This document shows, one piece after another, positions 18,444 through 28,104 of a stretch of DNA of 64,000 nt. This DNA is from Accumulibacter sp031732795. Lineage in GTDB: Bacteria > Pseudomonadota > Gammaproteobacteria > Burkholderiales > Rhodocyclaceae. The notes under the pieces were generated by a model. That model was given only the letters and a program-made list of their open reading frames with translations, was not told the origin of the DNA and did no database searches. How positions within the stretch are numbered: position 1 is the first letter of the stretch; the number at the start of each line of letters is the position of its first letter. A program made the translations under genes and the position numbers. The DNA lies in contig JAVMKC010000094.1 in NCBI GenBank assembly GCA_031732795.1, forward strand, positions 1 through 64,000, given 5' to 3'.

Positions 18444-20149
18444 AATGGCACGGCAACCGAAAAATCGAGGCGGAATTTGCCGGTCCGCTGGCCATACGCC
18501 AGGTCAACGCCCAGCGGGCCCGCAGGGCTCTTCCAGCGGGCGCCAACCCCGTAACCCAGTGCCAGGCGCAAGGACTGCCGGTCGTCAGCGGCATCGCCGG
18601 CGTCGACGAAAACCGCCGCGCCCCAGTTCGCGTCCAGCCAATGGGTATATTCGCCGGACAAGGTCGTCAGGTAGCGGCCGCCGAGCGTTGCCGCCCCCTG
18701 TCGCACCCCCAGACTTTGATAGGCATAGCCACGCACCGAGTTGCTGCCACCGGCGCGGAACAGAAAATCCTGCGGGATCCCTCGCGATGAACGCGCGAAA
18801 GTGGCGCCGAATTCGGTACGGAAGAGCAGCGTATCCTTATTCCCCAAGGACACGCCCTGGCTGTAACGGAAATAGCTGCGCAGAAAATCCTGATCGGACA
18901 GCAACTGTTTGCTGGCGCCGCCCAGTTGCAGTTGCAGGGAAATGCCGTCGGCAGGGTCGAGCGGGTCGCGAGCGTCGCGCCAGGTCCAGCCGATCTGCGC
19001 CGTCAACGCCCGGTTGGTCGTCGACGGTGCGCCATCGGGCGTCTGCCATTCCTGCTGCCAATTGACTCCCAGTCGCCGCTCGATCTTGCCCGACTGTTCG
19101 ACGCGCGTCGCACCGATCGCCCAGCGCCGGAGCGCCAAGCCCGCGATCGACGAATTCTCGAAAGCCATCCCGAAACCGTCGCGTTTCGGGTCGCCGTCGG
19201 GAGGAAGGAAAATATCGGCAAACGCGGTCTGTCGCAATTGCTCGATACGCATGCCGGATTGCAATTCCCAAGCGCGCCCGAACAGATCGATATCGCGGAA
19301 GCTGCCTTCGACACGGGCGCCGGTGTTGCTGCTGTAACCGCCGCCGAACGACAACTGATACGGCTGACGCTCGCGCAGCAATACCTTCACCGGCGCGATC
19401 AACGAACCATCGGCGCTCGTTCCGAGCTGTCCCGGATCGCGGTCGAGCGTCACGCTGACCGACGAGAAATACGCCGTGCTCTGCAAGGCCGCTTGCAGCG
19501 CGAACAAGGCGTCTTCGCTATACACCTCGCCCGGCCGTACCTGACGATTCAACTTGCTGATCAATCGCGCGGGGAAACGCTGTTGTCCGCTGATCTGCAA
19601 CTCGCCGAAACGATAACGGGGCCCGGTCTCGGCGCGCACCCGCAGGTCAACCCGCCGCGCCGACGGATCGACCTCGGCACGGGTGAAACTCAGACGGGCG
19701 TCAGCAAACTCACGGGACAGCAACTCACCGAGCAAAGACTGTTTGGCTTTATCCCAGGCCTCCTGCCGAAACGGCTGACCACTTGGCAAGCCCCAGCCGG
19801 CAACGATCGCTCGTCGTCGATCTTCACCGATCTCCCCGGCGATCTCGATCGACACCTCGCCGATCGATGAGCGGGGTCCAGGATCGACGGTCAGTTGCCG
19901 CTCGTTTTCCTGCCGCTCCCAGGACACTTTGGGCGAGAAATAGCCCTCGGTGGCGAGGACCTCGCCGATCTCGGTCTGGATTTTACGTTCGAAGACCCGC
20001 TGGGCCAGATCGTCGCGATCGGCAAGTTCGTCGAGGGTCAACTGACGGGTCAGCAATTCCTTGATTGCATCCGGAGCCTGGAGAGTAACGGCATCGACAT
20101 GAACGGCCCACAGGACGAGCAGCACGAGGAGGGCAGTTTTTTTCGGCAT
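18440..20149 (-). CDS. tamA: TamA, outer-membrane Omp85 assembly factor
   Basis: 569 residues from the ATG at 20149, which gives a signal peptide MPKKTALLVLLVLWAVHVDA. Residues 25-250 hold POTRA domains, for example YFSPKVSWERQENERQLTV. The C-terminal 16-strand Omp85 barrel follows, with FRAGGSNSVRGYAYQSLG as the conserved loop-6 region and a terminal Phe in VAVPF that BAM recognises. The frame is open to 20212 upstream, but that extension would bury the signal peptide. It forms a two-gene operon with tamB. Confidence 0.93.
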   Translation of the reverse strand: MPKKTALLVLLVLWAVHVDAVTLQAPDAIKELLTRQLTLDELADRDDLAQRVFERKIQTEIGEVLATEGYFSPKVSWERQENERQLTVDPGPRSSIGEVSIEIAGEIGEDRRRAIVAGWGLPSGQPFRQEAWDKAKQSLLGELLSREFADARLSFTRAEVDPSARRVDLRVRAETGPRYRFGELQISGQQRFPARLISKLNRQVRPGEVYSEDALFALQAALQSTAYFSSVSVTLDRDPGQLGTSADGSLIAPVKVLLRERQPYQLSFGGGYSSNTGARVEGSFRDIDLFGRAWELQSGMRIEQLRQTAFADIFLPPDGDPKRDGFGMAFENSSIAGLALRRWAIGATRVEQSGKIERRLGVNWQQEWQTPDGAPSTTNRALTAQIGWTWRDARDPLDPADGISLQLQLGGASKQLLSDQDFLRSYFRYSQGVSLGNKDTLLFRTEFGATFARSSRGIPQDFLFRAGGSNSVRGYAYQSLGVRQGAATLGGRYLTTLSGEYTHWLDANWGAAVFVDAGDAADDRQSLRLALGYGVGARWKSPAGPLGVDLAYGQRTGKFRLDFSVAVPF

Positions 20150-20767
20150 GGCAGCGAAGAGTACAATGGATCGGGCAACACGCGAGACAAGGATAACCCG
20201 CTTGCCCGGCAAACCCTTTACCCAGCCACTTTTTCAAGGGTCATATTCGGGTAATGTCGCTGCTCGGCACCCGATTCGGCGCTCTGGACTCGACGGTGTG
20301 TCAGGCACATCGACCCTGTACGCCTTTCGGAAAACCTTACCACCCATCAACTTTCTGAGTCCCAGGGTTTGCCTTCTGTCTTCCCAAGGTGGACCTTGTG
20401 AACCAAAAAAAATCATGATCGGTGGTGAGTTCGGAAATGAAGCCCGTTTGACAGGGCATCGAGCGGCTCGTCCCGACAGACGTCGATCGACATGCACCTC
20501 AGCTTCCACCGCGTTCCGGTTTCATGATCTCCTGGTTCCAAGGTCCGCCTTGGCCAGCGCATTCTTCGAAACTTCAGCTTTCGCCTCCGCGGTTTCGTCC
20601 TCCAGATCGGACGAGGAAAGGAAGCTCGAACCTCCTGAAGTGTGTTCCCAAGACAGACCGCGAATCAGACAGAAGGTCAGCCGTTGGAAACCGGAAGTCG
20701 ATCGACGGGAAGCCGTCTGCACGACGGGGAAACGACGGATCGTCTCCCCGCTCGCCCCGGATCGACG
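20150..20767. other. Gap between glgX and tamA with two similar hairpins
   Basis: 618 bases without a supported gene, downstream of leftward glgX and upstream of leftward tamA. Two related palindromes occur: CAAGGT-GG-ACCTTG at 20385-20398 and CCAAGG-TCCG-CCTTGG at 20538-20553, the latter extended by CTGG/CCAG outside. Neither has a T-tract. They could end glgX transcripts or be protein sites. An A8 run lies at about 20404-20411. No tamA promoter stands out. Confidence 0.4.
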
Positions 20768-22774
20768 CTATTCCCGACAGAGTATTTGCACACTGCGTGC
20801 CGCGACCGGACTGCTTTTTTGCCGGCGACCGCTGGCAAAAGGCTTGTCGGCGCTGCTGTCGCAGCGTTGCTGCCATATTCCTTCCGGCAACAGGAACGGC
20901 ACCGGGATGTCTCCACGATTGATCAGGCAGAGCACCACCCGGCCCTGTGAAGTCTCGGGCGCCAACTGCACACCGAAAGCGCTCAAGTTCCTGGTCTGCC
21001 AGTCACCAACCGCCATCGCCCGTCCGGCGGGATGCCACCAGACGACATCGGGTGGCCCACCGGGACGATTTGGCAGGCCGGTCAGCCAACGCTGACGGCG
21101 TAGCTGCGGAAACTTGCGGCGCAGGTCGATCAACCCGGCAACGAAATCGATCAATTCATCGTCGGCCGTCGTCCAATCAAGCCAGGTCATCGCGTTATCC
21201 TGGCAATAGGCATTGTTGTTGCCTTGCTGGGTGCGGCCGATTTCGTCGCCGGCCTGCAGCATCGGCACGCCTTGCGAGATCATCAGGGTCGTCAGCAAGG
21301 CACGCAGCAGACGGCGACGCCTTTCGAGAACCAGCGGGTCACGGCTTTCGCCTTCCTCGCCGCAATTCCAGGACAGGTTGTGACCGTGCCCGTCGCGGTT
21401 GTTCTCGCCATTCAACTGATTGTGTTTGTCTTGATAACTGACCAGGTCACGCAGGGTGAAACCGTCGTGCGAGGCCAGATAATTGACGCCGGCCAACGGC
21501 GAGCGGCCGTTGTTATTGAAGATTTCACTCGAGCCGGCAAGACGTTGCGCGAGTTGCCCCGCCCCGACATCCTGAGTCAGCCAGAAGGCGCGCACATCGT
21601 CGCGGAAGCGATCGCTCCACTCACCCCAGCCGGCAAGGAAACGACCGAGCTGGTAACCGTCCGGGCCAACGTCCCACGGCTCGGCAATCAGTTTGACGCC
21701 TTGCAGCACCGGATCCTGACGCAGAACGGCCAGGAAGGCACTGTCACGGATCAGCGTGGCGGCCAGGTCGAAGCGGAAGCCGTCCACGTGCATCACCTGC
21801 ACCCAGTAGCGCAACGAGTCGACCACCAGTTGCAGGACTCGTGGATGGGCAAGATTGACGGTGTTGCCGCAACCGCTGTAATTCTCGTAAGCGGCCGGAT
21901 TGCTGGCGGGCAGACGGTAATAGCTGGCGTTGTCGATACCGCGGAACGAGAGCGTCGGGCCGCATTCGTCGGTTTCGGCGGTGTGATTGTAGACCACGTC
22001 GATCAGGACTTCGAACCCGGCGGCGTGCAGGTTGCGCACCATGGTCTTGAATTCGTCGATCACCGACTGGCCACCGACACAGGCCGCGTAGCGCGGCTCC
22101 GGGGCGAAGTACGCCAGGGTGTTGTAACCCCAGTAGTTGACGCGACCCTGGCCAATCAAGCGCTGTTCGTCAAGAAAATGATGCACCGGCAGCAGACTGA
22201 GCGCCGTGACACCCAGCCGCCGGTAGTGTTCGATCATCGCCGGCGCTGCAAGACCGGCATAGGTGCCGCGCAAGGCTTCCGGAACGCCGGGATGTTGCCG
22301 GCTGGCGCCTTTGACATGGATTTCGTAGAGCACGGTGTCGGCCCACGGAATATGCAGCGGCGCATCGCCACCCCAGGCAAAGTCTTCATCGACGACCACC
22401 GCAGTGACGCCGGCTGCCGAGGGCGCTACCGGACGTTGCCAGGTAAAACGGCCGGCGACCTGTCGGGCGTAGGGATCGAGCAGATAGCGATCCTCGACGA
22501 AGCGGTGTCCTCTGTTCGGCGCAAACGGCCCGTTCACGCGGTAGGCATATCGCAGCCCGGGCGCGGCACCGGGCAGGTAGCCGTGCCAGACCTGATCGGT
22601 ACACGCCGGCAATCGCAGGGTCAGACTCGGCGCATCGAGCATTTCCCCTTCGAACAGGCACAACTCGACGCTGTCGGCGTGTGCGGAAAACAACGCGAAG
22701 TTGACTCCGCTCCCGTCCCAGTGGGCGCCGAGCGGCCACGGCCGACCGGCTTCGAGCGGGCCGCCGGGAATCAC
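20768..22774 (-). CDS. glgX: GlgX, glycogen debranching enzyme
   Basis: 668 residues from a GTG at 22774 that overlaps the glgB stop (GTGA). An N-terminal CBM48-like domain is followed by a GH13 barrel with all key motifs: DVVYNHTAE, the nucleophile Asp in VDGFRFDLA (near residue 336), the acid Glu in LIAEPWD (near 365) and LASHDGFTL. GlgX removes short alpha-1,6 branches left after phosphorylase action. It is the last gene of glgP-glgB-glgX. The frame continues upstream to 22870, but only as an overlap with glgB. Confidence 0.93.
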   Translation of the reverse strand: MIPGGPLEAGRPWPLGAHWDGSGVNFALFSAHADSVELCLFEGEMLDAPSLTLRLPACTDQVWHGYLPGAAPGLRYAYRVNGPFAPNRGHRFVEDRYLLDPYARQVAGRFTWQRPVAPSAAGVTAVVVDEDFAWGGDAPLHIPWADTVLYEIHVKGASRQHPGVPEALRGTYAGLAAPAMIEHYRRLGVTALSLLPVHHFLDEQRLIGQGRVNYWGYNTLAYFAPEPRYAACVGGQSVIDEFKTMVRNLHAAGFEVLIDVVYNHTAETDECGPTLSFRGIDNASYYRLPASNPAAYENYSGCGNTVNLAHPRVLQLVVDSLRYWVQVMHVDGFRFDLAATLIRDSAFLAVLRQDPVLQGVKLIAEPWDVGPDGYQLGRFLAGWGEWSDRFRDDVRAFWLTQDVGAGQLAQRLAGSSEIFNNNGRSPLAGVNYLASHDGFTLRDLVSYQDKHNQLNGENNRDGHGHNLSWNCGEEGESRDPLVLERRRRLLRALLTTLMISQGVPMLQAGDEIGRTQQGNNNAYCQDNAMTWLDWTTADDELIDFVAGLIDLRRKFPQLRRQRWLTGLPNRPGGPPDVVWWHPAGRAMAVGDWQTRNLSAFGVQLAPETSQGRVVLCLINRGDIPVPFLLPEGIWQQRCDSSADKPFASGRRQKSSPVAARSVQILCRE

Positions 22775-24951
22775 GGCTGCCACTCGAAATAAAGCGCCGC
22801 CAGGGGAGGCAGCACCAGATTCAACGACCATTCGCGACCGTGCGCGTACACCTGTTCGGCGGCCAGACATTGGGTACCGTTACCGACGTTGCTGCCTCCG
22901 TACGCGTCCGAATCGGTGTTCAGTCGTTCCTGGTAATTGCCGGGCATCGGCACACCGATACGGTAGCTGTAACGGACCACCGGAGTGAAATTGCCGACGT
23001 ACAGAATGGCGCGCGAGCGATCGCGCGACCAGCGCACGAAGGCGACCACCGAGCAATCGGCATCGTCGGCGGCGATCCATTCGAAACCGGCGGGTTCGAA
23101 ATCGACTTCGTGCAACGCCGGGTTGGCGCGATAGAAGTGATTGAGATCGGTGATCAGCCGCTTGACACCGGCGTGCAGCGGGTAGTCGAGCAAGGCCCAG
23201 TCCAGCGAATGGGCGTCGTTCCACTCGCTCCATTGGGCGAATTCACCGCCCATGAACAACAGTTTTTTGCCCGGATGCGCCCACATGTAGCCGTACAGCG
23301 CCCGCAGGTTGGCGAATTTTTGCCAGTAATCGCCGGCCATCTTGTTGATCAGCGAGCCTTTGCCATGAACCACTTCGTCATGCGACAACGGCAGGACGAA
23401 ATTCTCGCTGAAAGCGTACATCATCCCGAAACTGAGCTGGTTGTGATGGTATTTGCGATGCACCGGATCGTGCTGCATGTAGTCGAGCACGTCGTGCATC
23501 CAGCCCATGTTCCACTTGTAATGGAAACCCAGCCCACCCATCGACGGCGGACGGCTGACCATCGGCCAGGAGGTCGACTCTTCGGCGTGAGTGGAGGCTC
23601 CAGGGGCTTCCTGGCCGAGGACTTCATTCATCCGGCGCATGAAGGCGACCGCTTCGAGGTTTTCGCGGCCACCGAAGGCGTTCGGCACCCACTCGCCTTC
23701 GGAACGGCTGTAGTCGCGGTAGAGCATCGAGGCCACGGCATCGACCCGCAGCCCGTCGACACCGTAGCGTTCGATCCAGAACAAGGCATTACCGATCAGA
23801 TAATTACTGACTTCGCGACGGCCGAAGTTGTAGATCAGCGTCCCCCAGTCCTGGTGCATGCCTTCACGGGGGTCGGCATGTTCGTAGAGCGCGTGCCCAT
23901 CGAAACGGCCGAGACCGTGTTCGTCGGTCGGAAAATGTGCCGGCACCCAGTCGATGATCACCCGCAAACCGGCGGCATGACAGGCCCGGACAAAATCGCG
24001 GAAACCCTGCGGATCGCCGAAACGCGCGGTCGGCGCATACAGTCCGAGCGGCTGATAACCCCAGGAACCGTCGAAGGGATGTTCAGAAATGGGCAGCAGT
24101 TCGAGGTGGGTAAACCCCAGTTCGACGACGTAGGGGACCAAGGTCTCGGTCAGCCGCAGCCAATCCGGAAATCCGCCGTCGTCATTGCGCCGCCACGAAG
24201 CCAGGTGCACCTCGTAAATGCTCATCGGAGCGTCGAGCTTGTCGCCTGCCGGTACCGAAGCGGTGTCCACCGGTGCCGGCAATGGGCAAACCACCGACGC
24301 CGTGGACGGCCGCATTTCGGCGCGGAAACCGTAGGGATCGGCTTTCAACGGCAGCACATGGCCACCGCGCGCCCGGATCTCGTACTTGTAACACGCCCCG
24401 GCGCCAACGCCGGGCAGAAAGATTTCCCAAACACCACACTCACGGCGCAGACGCATCGGATGGCGGCGACCGTCCCAGGTGTTGAAGTCGCCGACGACGC
24501 TGACCCGGTCGGCATCCGGCGCCCAGACGGCAAAGGCGGTGCCGGGAACACCGTCTATTTCGCAGAGATGCGCCCCCAGGCGCTCGAAGGGTCGCAGGTG
24601 CGACCCTTCGGCAAGCAGCCAGACGTCCATTTCGCCGAGCACCGTCCAAAACCGGTACGGATCATCGGTTTCCTGAACCCCGTTCTCCCAAGTGATGCGC
24701 AGGCGATAGGGAAAGTAGTTGCGGCGCCGCGGAACGATTCCTTCGAAGAATCCTTCAACACCGAAAACCTCGCGCGGGGTCAGTTCAACGAGTTGACGGC
24801 CGGTCTTGGCTTCGATCACCGCCACCGAACGGGCCCCCGGTTGCAGACTGCGGACCCATAGGCCATCTTCCTCCTGATGCATGCCGAGGACCGCGTAGGG
24901 GTCGCTGTGTTCCGCCCGCAACAGGGCGCTGATCTGAGCAATGTCTAACAT
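22771..24951 (-). CDS. glgB: GlgB, 1,4-alpha-glucan branching enzyme
   Basis: 726 residues, close to the 728 of E. coli GlgB. Two N-terminal carbohydrate-binding domains (to about 225) lead into a GH13 barrel. Signature segments are HPFDGSWGYQ, the nucleophile in DGLRVDAVASMLY, the acid Glu in HAEESTSWP and LPLSHDEVVHG. It forms alpha-1,6 branches in glycogen. It starts 12 bases after the glgP stop and overlaps glgX by 4 bases, so the three are one operon. The neighbouring genes glgA and glgC, needed for chain synthesis, are not in this window. Confidence 0.95.
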   Translation of the reverse strand: MLDIAQISALLRAEHSDPYAVLGMHQEEDGLWVRSLQPGARSVAVIEAKTGRQLVELTPREVFGVEGFFEGIVPRRRNYFPYRLRITWENGVQETDDPYRFWTVLGEMDVWLLAEGSHLRPFERLGAHLCEIDGVPGTAFAVWAPDADRVSVVGDFNTWDGRRHPMRLRRECGVWEIFLPGVGAGACYKYEIRARGGHVLPLKADPYGFRAEMRPSTASVVCPLPAPVDTASVPAGDKLDAPMSIYEVHLASWRRNDDGGFPDWLRLTETLVPYVVELGFTHLELLPISEHPFDGSWGYQPLGLYAPTARFGDPQGFRDFVRACHAAGLRVIIDWVPAHFPTDEHGLGRFDGHALYEHADPREGMHQDWGTLIYNFGRREVSNYLIGNALFWIERYGVDGLRVDAVASMLYRDYSRSEGEWVPNAFGGRENLEAVAFMRRMNEVLGQEAPGASTHAEESTSWPMVSRPPSMGGLGFHYKWNMGWMHDVLDYMQHDPVHRKYHHNQLSFGMMYAFSENFVLPLSHDEVVHGKGSLINKMAGDYWQKFANLRALYGYMWAHPGKKLLFMGGEFAQWSEWNDAHSLDWALLDYPLHAGVKRLITDLNHFYRANPALHEVDFEPAGFEWIAADDADCSVVAFVRWSRDRSRAILYVGNFTPVVRYSYRIGVPMPGNYQERLNTDSDAYGGSNVGNGTQCLAAEQVYAHGREWSLNLVLPPLAALYFEWQP

Positions 24952-24963
24952 TTTGAAACGTCC

Positions 24964-27414
24964 TTACGTCTGAGATGTACTGATTTTCCAGGTGTCGTCG
25001 GCGTAATCGCGGATGGTACGGTCGGCCGAAAACGGCCCCATGCCGGCGACGTTGAGTATCGCCTTGCGTTGCCATTCCCCCGGCGTCAGATACAGTGCAT
25101 CGACGCGTTTGTGAGTGGCGACGTAATCGGCGTAATCGGCAAGCAACAAGTAATAATCCCCGTAGTGCAGCAGGCTGTTGAAGATGTCATGGTAACGCGG
25201 CCGCTCGCCAGGAGAGAAAAAGCCGCCGTCGATCCGGTCCAGAGCCTCCTTGAGCGCCGGATTCTCGCGATAGATTTCCATCGGCTTGTGCCCGACGCGG
25301 CGAATCGCTTCGACCTGCGCGGTGTTGTTGCCGAAAATGAAGATGTTTTCGCTACCGACGTTGTCGCGGATTTCGATATTCGCGCCGTCCTCGGTACCGA
25401 TGGTCAGCGCACCGTTCAGTGACAGCTTCATGTTGCCGGTCCCCGAGGCTTCGGTACCGGCGGTCGAGATCTGCTCCGACAGATTGGCGGCCGGCATGAT
25501 CAGTTCGGCGACCGAAACCCCGTAGTTGGGGATGAACACCACCTGCAGCAGGTCACGAGTACGCGGATCGTTATTGACCACCGCCGCCACATCGTGGATC
25601 AAGCGAATCACCTGCTTGGCCATGTGATACGAGGACGCCGCCTTGCCGGCGAAGATGACGCTACGCGGCGCCAGTCCTTCGGTCTTGCCGCTGAGCAGTT
25701 CGTTGTAGCGGGTGATCACGTGCAGCACGTTCAGCAGTTGCCGTTTGTATTCATGAATCCGCTTGACCTGTACGTCGAACAGGCTCTCCGGGTTGAGCAC
25801 CACGCCGACTTCACGGGCGACATAGTCTGCCAACCGTTTCTTGTTGCTCAACTTGGCGGCGGCGAAAGCCCGGCGAAAGGAAGCGTCTTCGGCGCTCGGC
25901 CGCAAATCCTGCAGTCGATCGAGTTGCAGACGCCAGCCTTTGCCGATCCGTTCGTCGATCAACTCCGAAAACGCTGGATTGGCTTGCGACAACCAGCGCC
26001 GCGGGGTGACTCCGTTGGTCTTGTTGTGAAAACGCTCGGGATAGAGACGGGCGAAATCGGCGAAGATGGTCTGCACCATCAGGTCGGAGTGCAATTGCGA
26101 CACTCCGTTGACGCGGTGGCTGCCGACGATGCACAGATGTGCCATGCGCACCCGCTTGTCCTTTTCGTGACCGTTGCCGTCGTCGATCAGCGACACCCGG
26201 CGAATCAGGTCGATATCGCCGGGGTAAAGCCGGGCCACTTCGTCAAGAAATTCCTGATTGATCCGGTAGATGATCAGCATGTGCCGCGGCAGCACGCGCT
26301 GGATCAGCGTCACCTTCCAGGTTTCCAGCGCCTCCGGCATCAAAGTGTGATTGGTATAGGAAAAAATCTGCCGGCACTGCGCCCAGGCCTGGTCCCACGG
26401 CATCTCGTAGTCATCGACCAGCAGGCGCATCAGTTCGGCGACAGCGATGGCCGGATGCGTATCGTTGAGATGGATTGCCACCTTGTCGGCCAGATTGTCG
26501 AAGGTTCCGTTTTCGGCACGGTGACGGAAAAGGATGTCCTGCACCGACGCCGAGACGAAGAAGTACTCCTGACGCAGACGCAGTTCCCGGCCCGCCGAAG
26601 TGCTGTCGTTCGGGTACAGTACCCAGGAGATGTTTTCGAAACGGTTCTTGAACTCGGCGGCGCGCTGATAATCGCCGGTATTGAATGCCCCGAGGTCGAT
26701 TTCCGACGGCGCGGCGGCTTTCCACAAACGCAGCGTGCTGACCCGCTCGGTGCCGTGACCGGGAATCACGTAATCGAAAGCCTTGGCTTCAACCGAGTCG
26801 GCCGCATGCCACTCGGCCCACTGCTCGTGATGTTCGGCGTAACCGCCAAAGCGCACGGTGTAGTGTCGATTGGCGCGCGGGAATTCCCACGGGGAGCGGT
26901 TCTGCAACCAGGCTTCCGGTTTCTCGACCTGATGACCATTGGCGATCGACTGCGCGAACATGCCGTATTCGTAACGCATGCCGTACCCCCAGGATGGCAG
27001 CCCGAGGGTGGCCATCGAATCCAGGAAACACGCCGCCAGACGGCCAAGACCACCGTTGCCGAGCGCCGCATCGGGCTCACATTCCATCACCTCGTCAATC
27101 GTCGGACCCGGCGCCGTGAAAATCCGCTTCGCGCCGTCGTACAGATCGAGGGCCGACAAGGCGTTGTTCATCGCCCGGCCGATCAAGAATTCCATCGACA
27201 GGTAATACACTCGCCGCGCCTTGCTGTCGCGGTCGACATTCTGAGTGCGCACCCAGCGTTCAGCCAATTTTTCGCGCGCCACCTGCGCCAGCGCCTGATA
27301 TTCATCGGCCTTGGTCGCCCGTGATGGTTCTGCGGCGACGACGCCGATCATCTTCCGCTCGATCAGGGAGCGCAACGGTTCGTTGGTGGGGGAATTCTGT
27401 GCTTGATCGGACAT
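24964..27414 (-). CDS. glgP: GlgP, glycogen phosphorylase
   Basis: 816 residues, full length for bacterial GlgP. Conserved segments include NGGLGRLAACFLDSMATLG near residue 120, LNDTHPAIAVAELMR, and the pyridoxal phosphate site EASGTGNMKLSLNGALTIG, whose Lys binds the cofactor. It releases glucose-1-phosphate from glycogen. It is first in glgP-glgB-glgX. In polyphosphate- or glycogen-accumulating bacteria, glycogen use supplies energy and reducing power during anaerobic carbon uptake; linking that to this organism is inference. Confidence 0.95.
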   Translation of the reverse strand: MSDQAQNSPTNEPLRSLIERKMIGVVAAEPSRATKADEYQALAQVAREKLAERWVRTQNVDRDSKARRVYYLSMEFLIGRAMNNALSALDLYDGAKRIFTAPGPTIDEVMECEPDAALGNGGLGRLAACFLDSMATLGLPSWGYGMRYEYGMFAQSIANGHQVEKPEAWLQNRSPWEFPRANRHYTVRFGGYAEHHEQWAEWHAADSVEAKAFDYVIPGHGTERVSTLRLWKAAAPSEIDLGAFNTGDYQRAAEFKNRFENISWVLYPNDSTSAGRELRLRQEYFFVSASVQDILFRHRAENGTFDNLADKVAIHLNDTHPAIAVAELMRLLVDDYEMPWDQAWAQCRQIFSYTNHTLMPEALETWKVTLIQRVLPRHMLIIYRINQEFLDEVARLYPGDIDLIRRVSLIDDGNGHEKDKRVRMAHLCIVGSHRVNGVSQLHSDLMVQTIFADFARLYPERFHNKTNGVTPRRWLSQANPAFSELIDERIGKGWRLQLDRLQDLRPSAEDASFRRAFAAAKLSNKKRLADYVAREVGVVLNPESLFDVQVKRIHEYKRQLLNVLHVITRYNELLSGKTEGLAPRSVIFAGKAASSYHMAKQVIRLIHDVAAVVNNDPRTRDLLQVVFIPNYGVSVAELIMPAANLSEQISTAGTEASGTGNMKLSLNGALTIGTEDGANIEIRDNVGSENIFIFGNNTAQVEAIRRVGHKPMEIYRENPALKEALDRIDGGFFSPGERPRYHDIFNSLLHYGDYYLLLADYADYVATHKRVDALYLTPGEWQRKAILNVAGMGPFSADRTIRDYADDTWKISTSQT

Positions 27415-27660
27415 CAGGTCGACACTCCATTCAAAAGTTCATGATTTTGCGAAACACCCGGCAGGCGCCGGCATGACATCCGACCCGTACGGCGCAGGCC
27501 CGAGCCGGTATCGATCCTCTGGCAACGCGAACCTTGCTCAAAATCCAGCAACGCTGACCAGCCGATCAGGCACCCTGCCCCTTGCCCGCGTCGGAATGAT
27601 ACCACTGTCACCCTCCAAGCCACGCCAGACGCTCGGCAGTCCAGAGTTGACGAATGAGTA
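27415..27660. other. glgP upstream region
   Basis: This stretch should hold the leftward glgP promoter. On the minus strand a TATCAT (27601-27596) and a TTGGAG (27618-27613) occur, but they are only 11 bases apart, too close to form a promoter together. No gene is supported on either strand. Confidence 0.35.
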
Positions 27661-27790
27661 AAGGGGCTAGGTAAAACTGCTACGCGAGGGTGAATCCGGT
27701 GTCGCACCGGCCCTGTGCAATCTGCCGTGGCGGAGTTGCTCGAGCGAAATGTCAGTCCGCGCCCTACCGGTCGACAGACTGATATCTTTC
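27661..27790 (+). promoter_or_regulatory. Weak cobalamin-riboswitch-like segment
   Basis: The order of sequence blocks recalls cobalamin riboswitches: GAGGGTGAATCCGGTG near 27686, a CCGG return arm, CCCTGTGCAA near 27711, and near the end GTCAGTCCGCGCCCTACCGG (27751-27770), like the B12-box 'CAGGAGACCTGCC'. The match is partial: the central 'CCCGCNACTGT' is imperfect and the P3-P6 arms are short. A well-placed GGAGG and ATG follow. It could be a degenerate or unusual riboswitch, or a chance likeness. Confidence 0.28.
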
Positions 27791-27802
27791 GGAGGAATCG
27801 AC

Positions 27803-28021
27803 ATGCACGCTTCATTCCGGCCCACTGGCAAACCAGCGCTCGATGACGTACCGGGAGACGAAGATCGATGCGTTTCCGTGGGTCTACGGAAGAAGAGCGA
27901 TAGCGTTGAATTTCGACTCGTGCAGCGGCAAACGACTGACGCAGGAACAGCGCGGGCCACAACACGGGACCGGCTCAGCGCTCAGACAGCACGCGGTGTT
28001 GCGCCACGCGCCACGCGATGA
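27803..28021 (+). CDS. Small hypothetical ORF after the riboswitch-like segment
   Basis: 72 codons from an ATG with a near-ideal ribosome site, GGAGG at 27791-27795, seven bases upstream. The product is hydrophilic and rich in Arg, Asp and Thr, with no transmembrane segment, so it does not look like CbtB or another known cobalamin-regulated protein. It resembles no family I know. It is the only rightward gene candidate between leftward glgP and pit. The late part of the frame looks like random GC-rich reading, so it may be non-functional or spurious. Confidence 0.22.
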   Translation: MHASFRPTGKPALDDVPGDEDRCVSVGLRKKSDSVEFRLVQRQTTDAGTARATTRDRLSAQTARGVAPRATR

Positions 28022-28042
28022 GATTTCACCAGGGAGCAAAAC

Positions 28043-28083
28043 AAAAAACCCGGAAAGCCGAACCGCTCGGTCGACTTTCCGGG
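28043..28083 (-). terminator. Terminator of the pit-DUF47 operon
   Basis: On the minus strand a perfect 9-bp stem, CCCGGAAAG (28083-28075) with CTTTCCGGG (28057-28049), encloses a smaller CCGA/TCGG stem and is followed by TTTTTT. It sits 22 bases past the DUF47 stop. Confidence 0.9.
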
Positions 28084-28104
28084 GTCGGGCCGGAAACGGA
28101 TCGT

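Noticed and set aside
22840..24861. Long open frame on the + strand opposite glgB, and similar ones opposite glgP, glgX and nirDL
   Set aside because: Antisense readings of GC-rich coding DNA. They show no family motifs, while the minus-strand frames are full-length, motif-complete enzymes.
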